A stretch of 64,000 nt of DNA, from assembly GCA_949775045.1 (NCBI GenBank), contig OX459102.1, forward strand, positions 10,987,593 to 11,051,592, in the 5' to 3' direction. This DNA is from Metridium senile (lineage: Eukaryota > Cnidaria > Anthozoa > Actiniaria > Metridiidae). Shown one piece after another: positions 36,301 to 48,200 of this stretch (position 1 is its first letter; every line of letters starts with the position of its first letter). A program made the position numbers and the translations under genes. The notes beneath the pieces were generated by a model. That model had not been told where the DNA came from and ran no database searches. It saw only the letters and a list, made by a program, of their open reading frames with translations.

Positions 36301-38150
36301 TTTTGGGAGGATACGCTAGAGGATTCGAATTTAAAGATTATGCTTACATTAAAAACACATCCAGAAAAACTTTCTGTATATATATGGTATAAAATAATTA
36401 AGAAATCTGTAACAAATATTTGGAAATTGCAATCTATTCGGTGGCCTCTCCGCAAAAGCTTTGCTGAAAGGGAAGACTAACTCTTGAGCTTTTGGGAGGA
36501 TATATATACGATAGACGATCTGAATTTGAAGATTATAATTAAAAATAACATATGTATAAATGTATAAATGGTATAAAAAAAACCATTGGGACAACCCCCG
36601 GACAACCTGTCCTAAAAGGCTAACGAGCGTTTGGTAAGTATACGATAGAAGATCTGAATTTGAAGATTATGATTAAAAAATAGCACATCCAGAAACAATT
36701 TCTGTATAAATGGTATAAAAAACATTATGACAACCACACAACCACACAACCTGTTCTAAAAGGCTAACAAGCGTTTGGGAAGGATACGATAGAGGATTTG
36801 AATTTGAAGATTATGATTAAAAAATAGCACATCCAGAAACAATTTCTGTATAAATGGTATAAAAAAAAAACATTGGGGCAAACACACAACCTGTCCTAAG
36901 AGGCTAACAAGCGTTTGGGAAGGATGCGATAGAGGATTTGAATTTGAAGATTATGATTAAAAAATAGCACATCCAGAAACAATTTCTGTATAAATGGTAT
37001 AAAAAAAACCATTGGGGCAAACACACAACCTGTCCTAAAAGGCTAACAAGCGTTTGGGAAGGATACGATAGACGATTTGAATTTGAAGATTATGATTTAA
37101 AAGCACATCCAGAAACAATTTCTCGATACATAGTGTGTTGCAAATTAATGCAGCCTATTTGTTGGTCATCTCAACAAAAAGTGGCTTGGAAGAAAAATTA
37201 ATCTGTATTTGTTTGGGAAGGTATTGGAACAGTTGAAGCCTATATATTGGTAACGTACTCGAGGTCCACAGAGGCTCCCTTGAAATATAAGTAAACTTCA
37301 GCTTGTAGGTGTCGATATGGTTTTTTAAGGTCATTGTTATCAGGAAAACACATCTAGAATCAATTTACTCTATAGACTTTTTCCGCAAACTAACATGTTT
37401 GAAATTGTAATCAACTCCTCTACCAGATCAAAAAGGCTCTTTTTAAAGGAGAGATGACTCTGGGACTAGAGGAGAAGATTTGTAGAAGAAGGTGGATTGA
37501 ATTTGTAAACTCTTGATTACAAAATGGACATCTAAAATCACTTTCAAGAAAATCTAAAATCTTAAAGAAACTTGAAGTAGCTTTGTTAAATTGTAATCTA
37601 CTATTTGGCCACTTTACACAAAGGTTCTGATTTATAAAGGATAGATTTGTAAAAGGTTGTTACTAGCTCATAATTAAACAACTTTATAAAGGATAGATAA
37701 CGTTTGATCGTTAATGCACATTTGCTGAGGAAAGATTGAATTCTTTTTTCATAACTACAAATTGGACATACAAAATCACTTTCAGGAAGAAAAACATTAA
37801 GAACAATTATAAAACTTTGTCTTATGATGTCAGATTTCAGTCTAGTCTTTGAAAATTCAACTCCACAAAGGCGAGATAACTCTTTGTTATTAGAGGCAGA
37901 TTTGTTGAAGAAAGGATAAATTGAAAGCTTCTAATTTCAAAATGGATATGCAAACCACTTTCCAGATGGAAACATTGAGAAAAACTACACAACTTTGTAT
38001 TAAATGCAGAAGTTTCTATTATTCGTAGCAACATTGCAAACCATCCTTTGTAAGAAACAATGGCTGGATCATGGACAATGCACATAGTTTGGGGAGCGGT
38101 TTGAATTGGAAAGTCATGCTTACAAGAATAAAACACCTTAAATCGATTTC
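36300..38150. repeat. Diverged tandem array, unit about 140 bp
   Basis: TATGATTAAAAAATAGCAC followed by CATCCAGAAACAATTTCTG starts at 36666, 36810 and 36953, with altered copies at about 36342, 36532 and 37091. Each unit carries GCGTTTGGGAAGGAT and GATTTGAATTTGAAGATTAT. Beyond 37130 the same phrases reappear in looser form (AAAATCACTTTC, CTACTATTTGGCCACT). A degenerating satellite; no coding content. Confidence 0.7.
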
Positions 38151-38154
38151 CTCA

Positions 38155-41100
38155 CACAATTGTTGACACATTATGTTACTGAAAAACCATTATCTACCAC
38201 ACGTTTATGCGATAATAGTTATAATAATAATAAAGTTATTGAAAAAAAAAGTTATAATATTATTCACATTTCAAGTCCTTTGTTTACATGTATAGAGACA
38301 CTGGCTTCTTTGGAAGGATACCAATGCAGGACAATAAAATAATACTTGATTGCAGAATACAGTCTATGTCACGCGAAGAAGATAGAAACCATATTTTGAA
38401 CTCACAAATAACACTGGCTTATGCACAGATTATATATTATACATATGTTTGGGACATTCGGCAAGTGCAGTGAATGTATTGGTGCTACTTAAATGGAAGC
38501 TAAACCAGTCTGACACTTTAAATAACTTGGTTATTAAATGTAGGTGCATGTGTTCATATAAAAGTTATTAAAGTTGATTAAACTCACAATTTGAACAAAT
38601 CAGTTGTTTACCAGAAATACGTAAAATTCTATACTACTTTTCAACTGCCTTTAACTGAATCGCATTTGATGCAGAGTTGCTGTAAAGCATCCTTTTAAAC
38701 ATAGTTTCTAAGGAGTGAGATACATGTAACACTGATACTGGAAGAAGCAGGAATAGCTTACTCGACTTCTGTACCCTCTGCTTCATACATTCAGCCCCAG
38801 TTTGTGACTAATTTGTACTATGAAACAATATACAATTTTTGCTATGATCTCACACAGTGTTTCTACCCTGCAAACAAAATCTTCCTTTACCTCCTCAACG
38901 AAAGACCCATACAATCGTTCACGAAAAATATATATAACATTAGAGCTAAACATTTAACTGTGTGGTACACAGCAAAGGCATATTACTAGTTAACTCAGAA
39001 CTGTGATACTCTTTCCACATAAAATGAATGAGATGCTTGCAAAACATTGCACAAGAAGAGGATAGCATTTGAGAGACTGCCCCAAAAAATTCCTGAAAGC
39101 TTGCTTTGATGAAATCTATTTTCTGAATGTTGTTCAAGCTACACAGCAAAATATTAGACAGCAATCATAGTCAAAACAGAAAAACAAATTATATTCAGAC
39201 TTAAAGAATAGGGGTTTTTTTAATTAAAAAAAAACAGAATTAATGTTTGAAAACAGACTGAACTCTTTTAAGTAAAATGTCTGAAACCTTGTCGTTTGGA
39301 ATCTGAGGTGTGCATATAAAATGATACAATCAAGCAGTTTAAAGCTCTGTGGTATTACATTTTTATTCAGTCAAAGTTTACCAACACTTTTTAAGTATAG
39401 ACAAGATCGATATTGCTGGTTGAACACAGACTGACCTCTAATAAGTAAAATTTCTGAAACATTGTTTGTAAAACATAAGGTGTCCATCTACAACATGTTC
39501 CCAAAATGATTAAAGCTTTTGGGAACACAACAAAATCAACCAGAGAAATTTGGAAATCGAGGTAAAATATAAATTTGTTTGAAAACGTTGACTCAGTGCA
39601 CATATTTGCCTTTTAAAACATTGTTTTGTAACTGTGAGGTCCTGTGAGAAATCACATGATGCTAAATGGTTTGAGTAACTGGTAATCTTTTTTAGCACCA
39701 TGTTAACTGCACACCATAATAGTTTCATGATCTGATTTTAGAAATCTACCAATGGATATTTCAATCAGTGGGCTCAAATAGCAACCTTGATCTTCCTTAT
39801 TTCACAAAATGCTCACCAGCTTTGACTGGATCAATGCAGTCCCTCAGATTTTCAAACCTTGGTATCATGTGTGAACTCAGACTCACAAAACAAGGTTTTA
39901 AAATGCATAAATGTGTACTGAGTTAATGTTTTCACACAAAGGTTTTGGATTGATCTGCTTGTCAGAACAGAATCCGTTGAACAATCTTGTTCAACACATC
40001 CATGAAAGGTAGAAAAACCAGCATTGTTTAACAAAATGCAGGGAACACATCGAGTATGGTTCGTGATGAGGCAATATAACCAGTAACATTCGCTTGGTTC
40101 TTTTATGCTTAATATTGATACCAATTAATTGTCCAATAAAAGAAGATGAGCAACGTTGATAACATACAGGGCCAAGACGTTTAATAACTATTTTTACAAA
40201 ATCTTAAGTATAGTTTTAAAAACTTTGATGCACCCATCGAGTTGAGATCGTAGATGCAATTTTAACGGACGAGATCTGATCATGTCTGTGGAACCTATGC
40301 AGCATTTGGCAGTAATTCCAAGACAATTGTGACCGATTTTCTCAATAAACAAAAGAAAACATTTCTAAGACGCTTGTTAAAATGATCTATGAAAACGTTC
40401 AATATATGTAGTGTTTGGTAACTGAGAAGGACGATAACAATGGAAGATACTAGAAGAAACAATTCAAACAAAAGCTGACTGATTCTGTGAATCCTGTACC
40501 ACATTTAAGCCAAAGATTATTATCAATTTAGTACCCCCTAAACGGAATTTTAATTACAATTTGAACAAACTGGTTCAATGGTTTCATGGACATAGTCAAA
40601 ATAAGATGTATTCGTGTTTTAAAACTGCTAGCGAGTTCAAACTAGGAGACGAAACAACTGACTAGTGGAGCCTTTGCCACCGATTAAATGAAAGAGTCGT
40701 GACCAATTTCTCTCTATATGATTTACATCATGGTTAAAACATGCTGGATTAACAGTCTCATAGAAAAAAACACAGTTGTTTTCAAAGTGTTAGCTGCGCG
40801 GGGAGCACGTTTATTAATTCCGGCATTCAAAGTTTACATTCAAACATTGAGGCCAAAGAGTGGTATAGCACCATTCAAACATTCTAAAAACAGTTTTGCT
40901 TGATAGAACACTTTGTGAATCAACATATTTCTTGCATTACAATTAAAGATCTTAGATATGCAAGGCCAATTAATTTTAACATTAGAGGCTGATAGCTGAT
41001 TTTGTAGAGTACTGTAAACATACCCCATCACGTTCAGGTAATCAGAAAGCACACCAGAGGCAAATATCGATGTTTGCTCAATGTATATATTCATCTAACG

Positions 41101-41200
41101 CTTAGGTATATATTGTTAAATTCATAAGTCCCTCGTAGTAAATAAAAAAATAACTTTAGGATGATAATGAAGATAATAAAGATAATAAATGCTTCTAAAT
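38155..41200. other. No gene seen; loosely repetitive
   Basis: Phrases such as CAGACTGA.CTCT..TAAGTAAAAT.TCTGAAAC occur at about 39256 and 39427, again suggesting an eroded tandem array. Chance frames only. If the exon at 41213-41354 is real, this region would be its intron. Confidence 0.3.
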
Positions 41201-41212
41201 GACTGTACCTAC

Positions 41213-41354
41213 CTCTATCGTCCAATCCATTCATTCCTTTGGCAGTAATGTTTTTGTTGTGTTGGTGGTCATGGCAGAACAGTGCATCTACTAATATCTT
41301 ACTATCATAGTCACGATATTCAGAAGACCTCGTTTGTGTATCACAGCCATTCAT
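41213..41354 (-). CDS. Orphan first coding exon
   Basis: The ATG at 41354 opens 47 codons plus one base and ends in GATAGAG at a GTAGGT donor (41212). The peptide is polar, with DALFCHDHQHNKNITAKG in the middle. The donor is good, the frame clear and the composition protein-like, but I recognise no family and found no partner exon to the left. Intronless reading would stop at 41091. Confidence 0.35.
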
Positions 41355-41359
41355 TGTAA

Positions 41360-42545
41360 GATTTCAAACTGTCCTGTCGATAACTAGAGGTGGATAGCTA
41401 AGCCACATGTAAGAAGAAGAAGTAGCAGCGTTCGTCTTGCGATGCTTTGTACAGTTTCTTTGTGTACTGTGTACACTGATATTTCTACATTTCTGATTGT
41501 ACAACTCTCCGGCTTCTTTAATCATACAAATCACCTTTTAATTCGTGTTCTTATTCACCTAAATCACCAACAGCATACAAATATTTAGGTTTATCTCATA
41601 GAGGAACGATTATACTATATAATCGTTATACTGTTGTAATTTAAAAGCAATCAATTAACGAGCCGCGCGATTTTAAAAGTGTTCGAATTGAAGAATAATA
41701 CTTTCAAAACATTTAACTTATATTCAGGAGTACTTTTTTGTTTTAAATACTATTAAAATGGGAAGCTGCATCACTCCATGGACATCACTATAACATCTCC
41801 ACTATAATGCTTACGTTTTTGTTTATGTTCAATAGCGATAGCGTGATTCAAACCAACGTCCGTTATTTACAAGTCACACCAAGTTGTTCCAGGCTGTTTA
41901 AACGTGAATACTACGTGAATATAAACCGTTACACAATTTCACACTATCCAAGGCCTTCTTCTAGAGTCAAATCCAGTGTAGCTCCTTAGATAGATGGATG
42001 TGTAAGCGGGTACCCCCGTTTATACCAAGCAACTGAAGGCTACGTAATGGTAGTGAAATTCTGGGAACTGGTGTACTCGGTACTACTACGTAATCAAAAA
42101 TCCACAATTTCCGGCTTGAAGCCATTGAAGAAAAACACTTTCGTTCAATTCGGTACAGTTATCAATCCATCGATTTGAATTCTTTGTAGACCATCGTTTC
42201 ACAGCGAAAATCAAGGAGATTTGGTTCATTTTTGCCTTTGATAATTTTATTATCAGACATCGTCTGTATGCTAATCCACGATCACCTTCTGACCCAATAT
42301 ATGTCAGACGGTTTTCTTCAAATTATTACCAAATATCGTTTTTTTAATCTATAAAATAAAACAAATCATAACTAAATAATTACACTTAATAATTATTTTA
42401 ATAATAAATGTAGTTTTAATGGATTAAAACGATGATTTTTTGATGTAAACATATGTATGAACCCGGAAGTAAAGCACTGCTCAGTGATCCATATTTAGAA
42501 CACGAGGTACACAGGAAGTTCGCGATGTGTATGAATACTCTGCTT
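41360..42545. other. No gene seen
   Basis: Probable 5' flank of the orphan exon plus AT-rich filler. No clear promoter element, and the plus-strand frame at 41807-41989 has no support. Confidence 0.35.
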
Positions 42546-42547
42546 AC

Positions 42548-42770
42548 AATACTCCAGTTTCGAGATCTCTTTTACTAAGTGTTAGCCTCAAAACCATGTA
42601 ATATATTCTTTTGTTCAGTAACAGTCTGTGCAAATGAAAGAGATTTGTGAGCATAGAAGACAATAAAAATATATCGAAATCTCACGAGTTTTATCTAAAT
42701 TTCTGCATATTTTACACACAATTGAGGCTAACACTGAGTAAAAGAGATCTCGAAACTGGAGTATTGGTTT
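42548..42770. mobile_element. Palindromic MITE-like element
   Basis: AATACTCCAGTTTCGAGATC to GTGTTAGCCTCA on the left is matched by TGAGGCTAACACTGAGTAAA to AACTGGAGTATT on the right, about 40-bp arms with a 130-bp centre. Confidence 0.6.
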
Positions 42771-43029
42771 AACATAGACAGGTATTGATTTACATCTAAT
42801 TTGATTTGGAAAAAAAATAACAGAGTCACGCAATCGTTGGACATTGAGTCTGAATCGAAAGTGAGATTTTATTTTTAAATAGAACAAAATTGAATATTTA
42901 ATATTGGTGGAAATTTGTTACCGATAATTATTTTTTGATAATTTTGAAACTGAAAATTGAATGGTAAGTTTACCATAGTATGTTCAATAATCTATTCCTG
43001 CTAGTCTGTTTGTGTGACTGCATGTTGGT

Positions 43030-43483
43030 GTTTGTCTGTCTGTTTATCTGTCTTTTTCGTAGTGCATGTATTTGTCTGTCTGTTTGTCTTCCTGAATGCA
43101 TGCTTGTTTGTCTGTCTGTCTGTTTGTTAGTATGTCTGTTTGTTTGTCTTTCTAATTAACTGCTTGTTTGTCTGTTTGTTTATTTATCTATTTCGTAGTG
43201 CATGTATTTGTCTGTCTGTTTGTCTTCCTGAATGCATGCTTGTCTGTCTGTCTGTCTGTCTGTTTGTTAGTATGTCTGTCTGTTTGTCTTTCTGATTAAC
43301 TGCTTGTTTGTCTATTTGTTTCTTTGTGTATGTATTTGTCTGTCTGTTTGTCTTCCTGAATGCATGCTTGTCTGTCTGTCTGTCTGTTTGTTAGTATGCC
43401 TGTCAGTTTGTCTTTCTGATTAACTGCTTGTTTGTCTATCTGTTTCTTTGTGTATGTATTTGTCTGTTTGTCTCTGTGAAAAA

Positions 43484-43542
<59 letters not shown>

Positions 43543-43660
43543 TTGTCTGCTTGTTTGTTTCTTTGATATTTTTTCTTCACTTTTTCTTTGTTTGTCTATC
43601 TTACTGTGTATGTTCTCTGCTGTCTGTCTGTCTGTATTTATCTCTGTTTTCATCATCATA
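43030..43660. repeat. (TGTC/TGTT)n array with higher-order units
   Basis: Tetranucleotide TGTC/TGTT sequence in about four larger units of roughly 125-135 bp, marked by GTATTTGTCTGTCTGTTTGT near 43069, 43204 and 43331 and a related GTATTTGTCTG near 43457. Open frames on both strands (Cys/Leu/Ser/Val or Gln/Thr/Asp/Arg) are artefacts. Confidence 0.85.
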
Positions 43661-43797
43661 CCATTTGATTATCAATTTTATTCACAAGTTAGAGTATTTT
43701 CTCACCTTTAAATAATTTATACAAATTAATTCTTTGATAACTCCTGTAAACAAAACACTTCAATAAATTACCACGAAGAGCAAAACTAAATATACAT

Positions 43798-43798
43798 C

Positions 43799-43831
<33 letters not shown>

Positions 43832-44233
43832 ACTCCCATATATTTACTATACGGGGATGATCCGCTGAACAGGGTATGGTTTTTCGAGCTTTCTGTCATA
43901 AACAGGGTATGGGTTTTTGAGTTTTCTGTCATGAACAGGGTATATTTTTACCCCATTTCCCAATTTCCTTAGTTTTTTTGTCATATTCAGGTATATTAAT
44001 TAGGTAATACGATGAGCAGCGCGGTCTTTCATCTTTCGTGAAATTCAGCACGTTTTCGCGGCATAAACAGGGTCCTAAACTGTCATAAACAGGGTCCCAT
44101 TTTTATCCCTTGTCATAAACAGGGTATACGAATTTGTTTTTTTCTGTCATAAACAGGGTCACCGTTTTAGGATCCCAGCGGAGCACCCCTACCCAAATCC
44201 TAGTGGAGTACCCCCCCCCCCCCCCCCCGGGAT
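43798..44233. mobile_element. G-run element with GGGTACTCC ends
   Basis: A run of about 30 G followed by TACTCC on the left mirrors GGAGTACC plus a C run on the right. The interior repeats CTGTCATAAACAGGGTA-type units at least six times. This layout matches an interspersed repeat common in cnidarian genomes as I recall it. Confidence 0.6.
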
Positions 44234-44280
44234 ATACATGGACTTTGGAATAGAAAACATAATTTGAAAATAGTCTATAA

Positions 44281-44837
44281 TAGAGCGATTCAAACACTAG
44301 AACCATGAAATAAAAACAAAATAGTTACTAACTAATAGTTCTTATTTAGCGACTGTTAGTTACTATAAAAGACAAGTAAAGTTGTAATGAGGTATTGTTT
44401 CCTTTTGTATTTGATGTTTCTGGTTGAGTGATACTGACTAAATAGTCACTAAATAGAAACTATTAGTTAGTAACTATTTTGTTTCTATTTCATGGTTCTA
44501 GTGCTTTCGCTCTAACACTATATCCATAAAATAAAATAAAATTGTTAGAGTGCAAACACTAAAAGCATGCAACATAAATAGGACTAAATAGTCATTAAAT
44601 AAAAACAATTAATTAGTATTTAATTTGGTCCTATTTCATGCATTTAGTGTTTTTGCTCTATATAACAATTTATAAATATTAAGTATAGTAACTAGAGTAC
44701 AAACACTAAAAGTGTACAATACTTTGTACTATTTACCACTAAATAGTGTTGATTAAACAATAGAGAACCAAATAATTTGCATAATTTAGCAGTATTTAGT
44801 GGTATTTATGTTGCACACTTTTAATGTTTGTACTCTA
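44281..44837. mobile_element. Cluster of three TAGAG-end MITEs
   Basis: Three separate palindromes side by side: 44281-44514, 44545-44660 and 44693-44837. All begin TAGAG and end CTCTA with AACACTA near each end, but their interiors differ. Non-coding. Confidence 0.65.
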
Positions 44838-44839
44838 TA

Positions 44840-45238
44840 AAAAGCAATTAAGTAATTATTAAGCAACTTTCATCAAATGTATGTGGTATTTTTCCATTGA
44901 TTCTTCTCTAAGGTTTGTAAATATATTTCCTATATACTAATAACACATTTACATAAAATACTCATTTCTGATTGGTTTATTGATTGTGGATTTTATAATT
45001 AATAATAGTTATTAATGTATACATAGGTCAATTAAAATTGTTCAAATCTGAGAACTTTATATATTGTGTTGTTGTTTGAAATGCAGAATGGGCATGATTC
45101 AGAAACTCCACCACCTATAGTAAGTTCTTGAAGAATTGATGAAAAATGTTAACAGGCAGTATTTGATGAAAGATACTAGTAACATGTGCATAGAAAATAT
45201 GATGTGAAAAATGTGGTATTTTTCATTAATAATTCTTC
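44840..45238. other. Downstream flank of CDPF1
   Basis: Holds possible alternative last exons of CDPF1 on the minus strand (an acceptor TTCTTCAAG at 45134, giving a three-codon end, or CTATAG just beyond). No other gene is visible. Confidence 0.35.
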
Positions 45239-48200
45239 CTACTCTTTGACTAATGTTTTAAAACTTACTGTTTTGATTTGTTCTGGGAATTCTGACAGGT
45301 TCTGCTTGACACATGGGATACAAAACCTCTTGGTATAAAATAGACTACAACCCTGAAGAAAGATTAGAGAACATAAACTTTTAGAAACTACTGCACTCTA
45401 AGTAAATCAATAACAATTCAATAGAAATAATGAAACGTGTACCACCCTGTAAATTGCTAGACTTGTTAGTTTGAGTCTAATTTAAGTTAATTTATATATT
45501 TTGCTCATTATTGGCCAGATGTCTTTGTCAATATATATAGTGGTGCGAAGAAATGGATCTTATTTTCGAGTGGTGAAAACAATATTTTACAAGCGATTGC
45601 AGCGAGCGAGTAAAATGTTAACACAAGAAATTAAAATTCATATCTTCAAGCCAACATGTAAAAGAGGGAAAAATATTTTAGGACATGCGCGTACATACAG
45701 GACATTAGCCTGATTTTCGGGCAGGCCTGGGTCAAAAGCGATAGTGTGGAACCCAGGCCCGCTCTGAAAATCAGGCTAACAAGACATTTAGGTACATAAC
45801 TTTTTTATATCTTCACTAGTGAAAATATAGAAAATACGAGTGTTTTATAGTTTTCAATAAAACACTATTATCTGATTATCCATAATTATAATAAAGTGAA
45901 TGTTTGTTGTTGTTCAAATTTAACAGGCATTTTGGACTTCACATCTCAACATTTTAGGCAAAGGGGAGAAGGTGGGAGAAGGAAGTAAGACTTTTTGAAG
46001 TTTGAAGTTAAAAAAAAAAAAAAATTGTAGATAGGAATAACATCTTAGAACTGTAATACTGTAATTAAAATTTGTTAGCTAGGAAAAAAATCCATAATGA
46101 ATTGAATATACAAAAAGAAATATGACTTCATAAATTGTCAGGACTGCATGTTGCTTTGATTGTGACAATATTTTTTGAAGAAAGTATAAATATTGTTTTC
46201 TAACCTGTCCAACGCACACGTTAGCAGAGCATAATGTACACTTGGAACCAAGAGTTAAGTGACTTTGAGATGGTGAAAATGGATCCTGTACTACATAAGC
46301 TTCTTCAAGTAATCTAACGAATAAAAAAATAACTTATTAGAGCCGTTTTCATTAACCTGTGAAACACACTTTAGTGTATTACTCTTTAATGTTCAACCTT
46401 AATTCCATTGTGTTCTTTTGATGTTATTTGACTATCACACTTTAACAAATACACAGGTTAATGAAAACCACTCTAACATCTTCATCATAGTCAACAATAA
46501 TTATTTGCCGAAGCAAAGTGTATCTCGGTGAATAAAAAGGTTATTATTCACCAATATTCACTGAGCCTGAGGTGGATAAAATTTGTTTTAGTACAAATTT
46601 TTATACACAGTCAAGTGATTATTTCAAAAAGTAAGAAAATAACTAACAGGTTCCCATTTAAATCTGTACTTTCCCATTTAAAACTGTACTTATGCAAATT
46701 GTGTTTATGTGTGCTAAACACACAGATCAACCAATCAAAGAAGTTCACTTCAGAAATAATATACTCTGATTGGTTGATCTGTGTGTTTAGCACACATCAA
46801 CACAATTTGCATAAGTACAGATTTAAACTGAAAAGTACAGATTTAAATGGGAACCTGTTAACTAGCTCTTTTTGAATAAAAACTGTTCATGAATTTCATA
46901 TTTCTAAAAGCATATGAAATTCTGTAGTTGACTATAGATATTATCAAGAGATAATGTGAATTTCTCGACCACTCACAGCTCTCGATTTTCTATAATCACG
47001 TTGTTTATTCATACAAATTGACAATTGTTTGCCGAAGGCGAAGTGAATATCGGTGAATAATAACTGAGATGGAGTCAAGGTTATTATTCACTGATATTCA
47101 CTGAGCCTGAGGTGGATACCTGGGGGAGGGGGCATTGGTGTGAGTTTCTCCCTTTGTCCAAGTGGTAGTGGTGATCGGCGTACCTTGTAGGGTTAAAAAT
47201 ATTTCCTGTGTGTACCTTTTAGGGTCCTTTTAGGGTTTGGCTTAAAAGCAGTTATGTAGCATGAATCTGTACCTTTAAAGTGGTAGACCTGGATAACATG
47301 CACCTCATTTTTATTGTTTAAATCAATCTGAATATACAAGTTAAACAACTTTAATTAACAATGTCATCACTTTTTCTTTCTGGAAATAACGAAAAATCAC
47401 TAAATTTATCTTAACTAGCTAAGAGCACCAATTGAGATAACATTACTGACCTTTGTGCCTAGTTTAACGATATCTGGTTTCACATGCAGCAACACGACCT
47501 AGCGTCACGTATTCTTTAGAAATAGATAATCAAGAGCCAGGTTCGATTAAACATCTTCTGTGGTCCTCCAAAATCACTATACTAGCATATTTTGACATTC
47601 GTTCCTCACGATTAAGAATTTAACAAGTAAATAGTAAAGCTTTTAAAAGACTGACTTTGAAAACAAGCACAAGGTTTCGTGTTACCTCAGTTCTGTTGTT
47701 TGCGCATGAACAAGAGTCCTTAATATGGATGACATCATTGTTTACATCTCACGCAGCTATTCGGCTGAATACGAACAAGTTATTCATAACTTCGGCCTGT
47801 TTCCACTTATTTTGGATTTATTCCGTATAGTTATTGACTGATAACGACTGGGCATCGACTTTTGAAGAAAGTTCAACAAAATGGCGGGAGAATTTGTTAC
47901 GAATTCGGCATGAAATGTGAGTCTGATTGCTCGATTTTGACAACTTGCAAAAGTATTTTCATCAGAACTTGGTCCATACTTAACTTGAATATAAGAAATT
48001 TGTCACAATAGTAAAACAATGTTTAATAAACATCGTCACGCGTGTCCAAAATTATACATAATTTCTGTCATTTTTTAGCGCTGTCCAAATAAACAAAATA
48101 TTTAACAAAAAAAATCTTGTAGAAAATGCTTTCAAATTTGGGCACCTGTGAGAATTTGCCTTTTAGTCTACATTAAATCCACAACAAATTGTAGCTTGAA

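Noticed and set aside
43296..43715. Overlapping frames on both strands rich in Gln/Thr/Asp/Arg or Cys/Leu/Ser/Val
   Set aside because: Products of the TGTC/TGTT tetranucleotide array.
46528..46875. Plus-strand frame of 115 codons and its minus-strand twin
   Set aside because: Both arise from a palindromic element, so each strand reads nearly the same peptide; no independent support.
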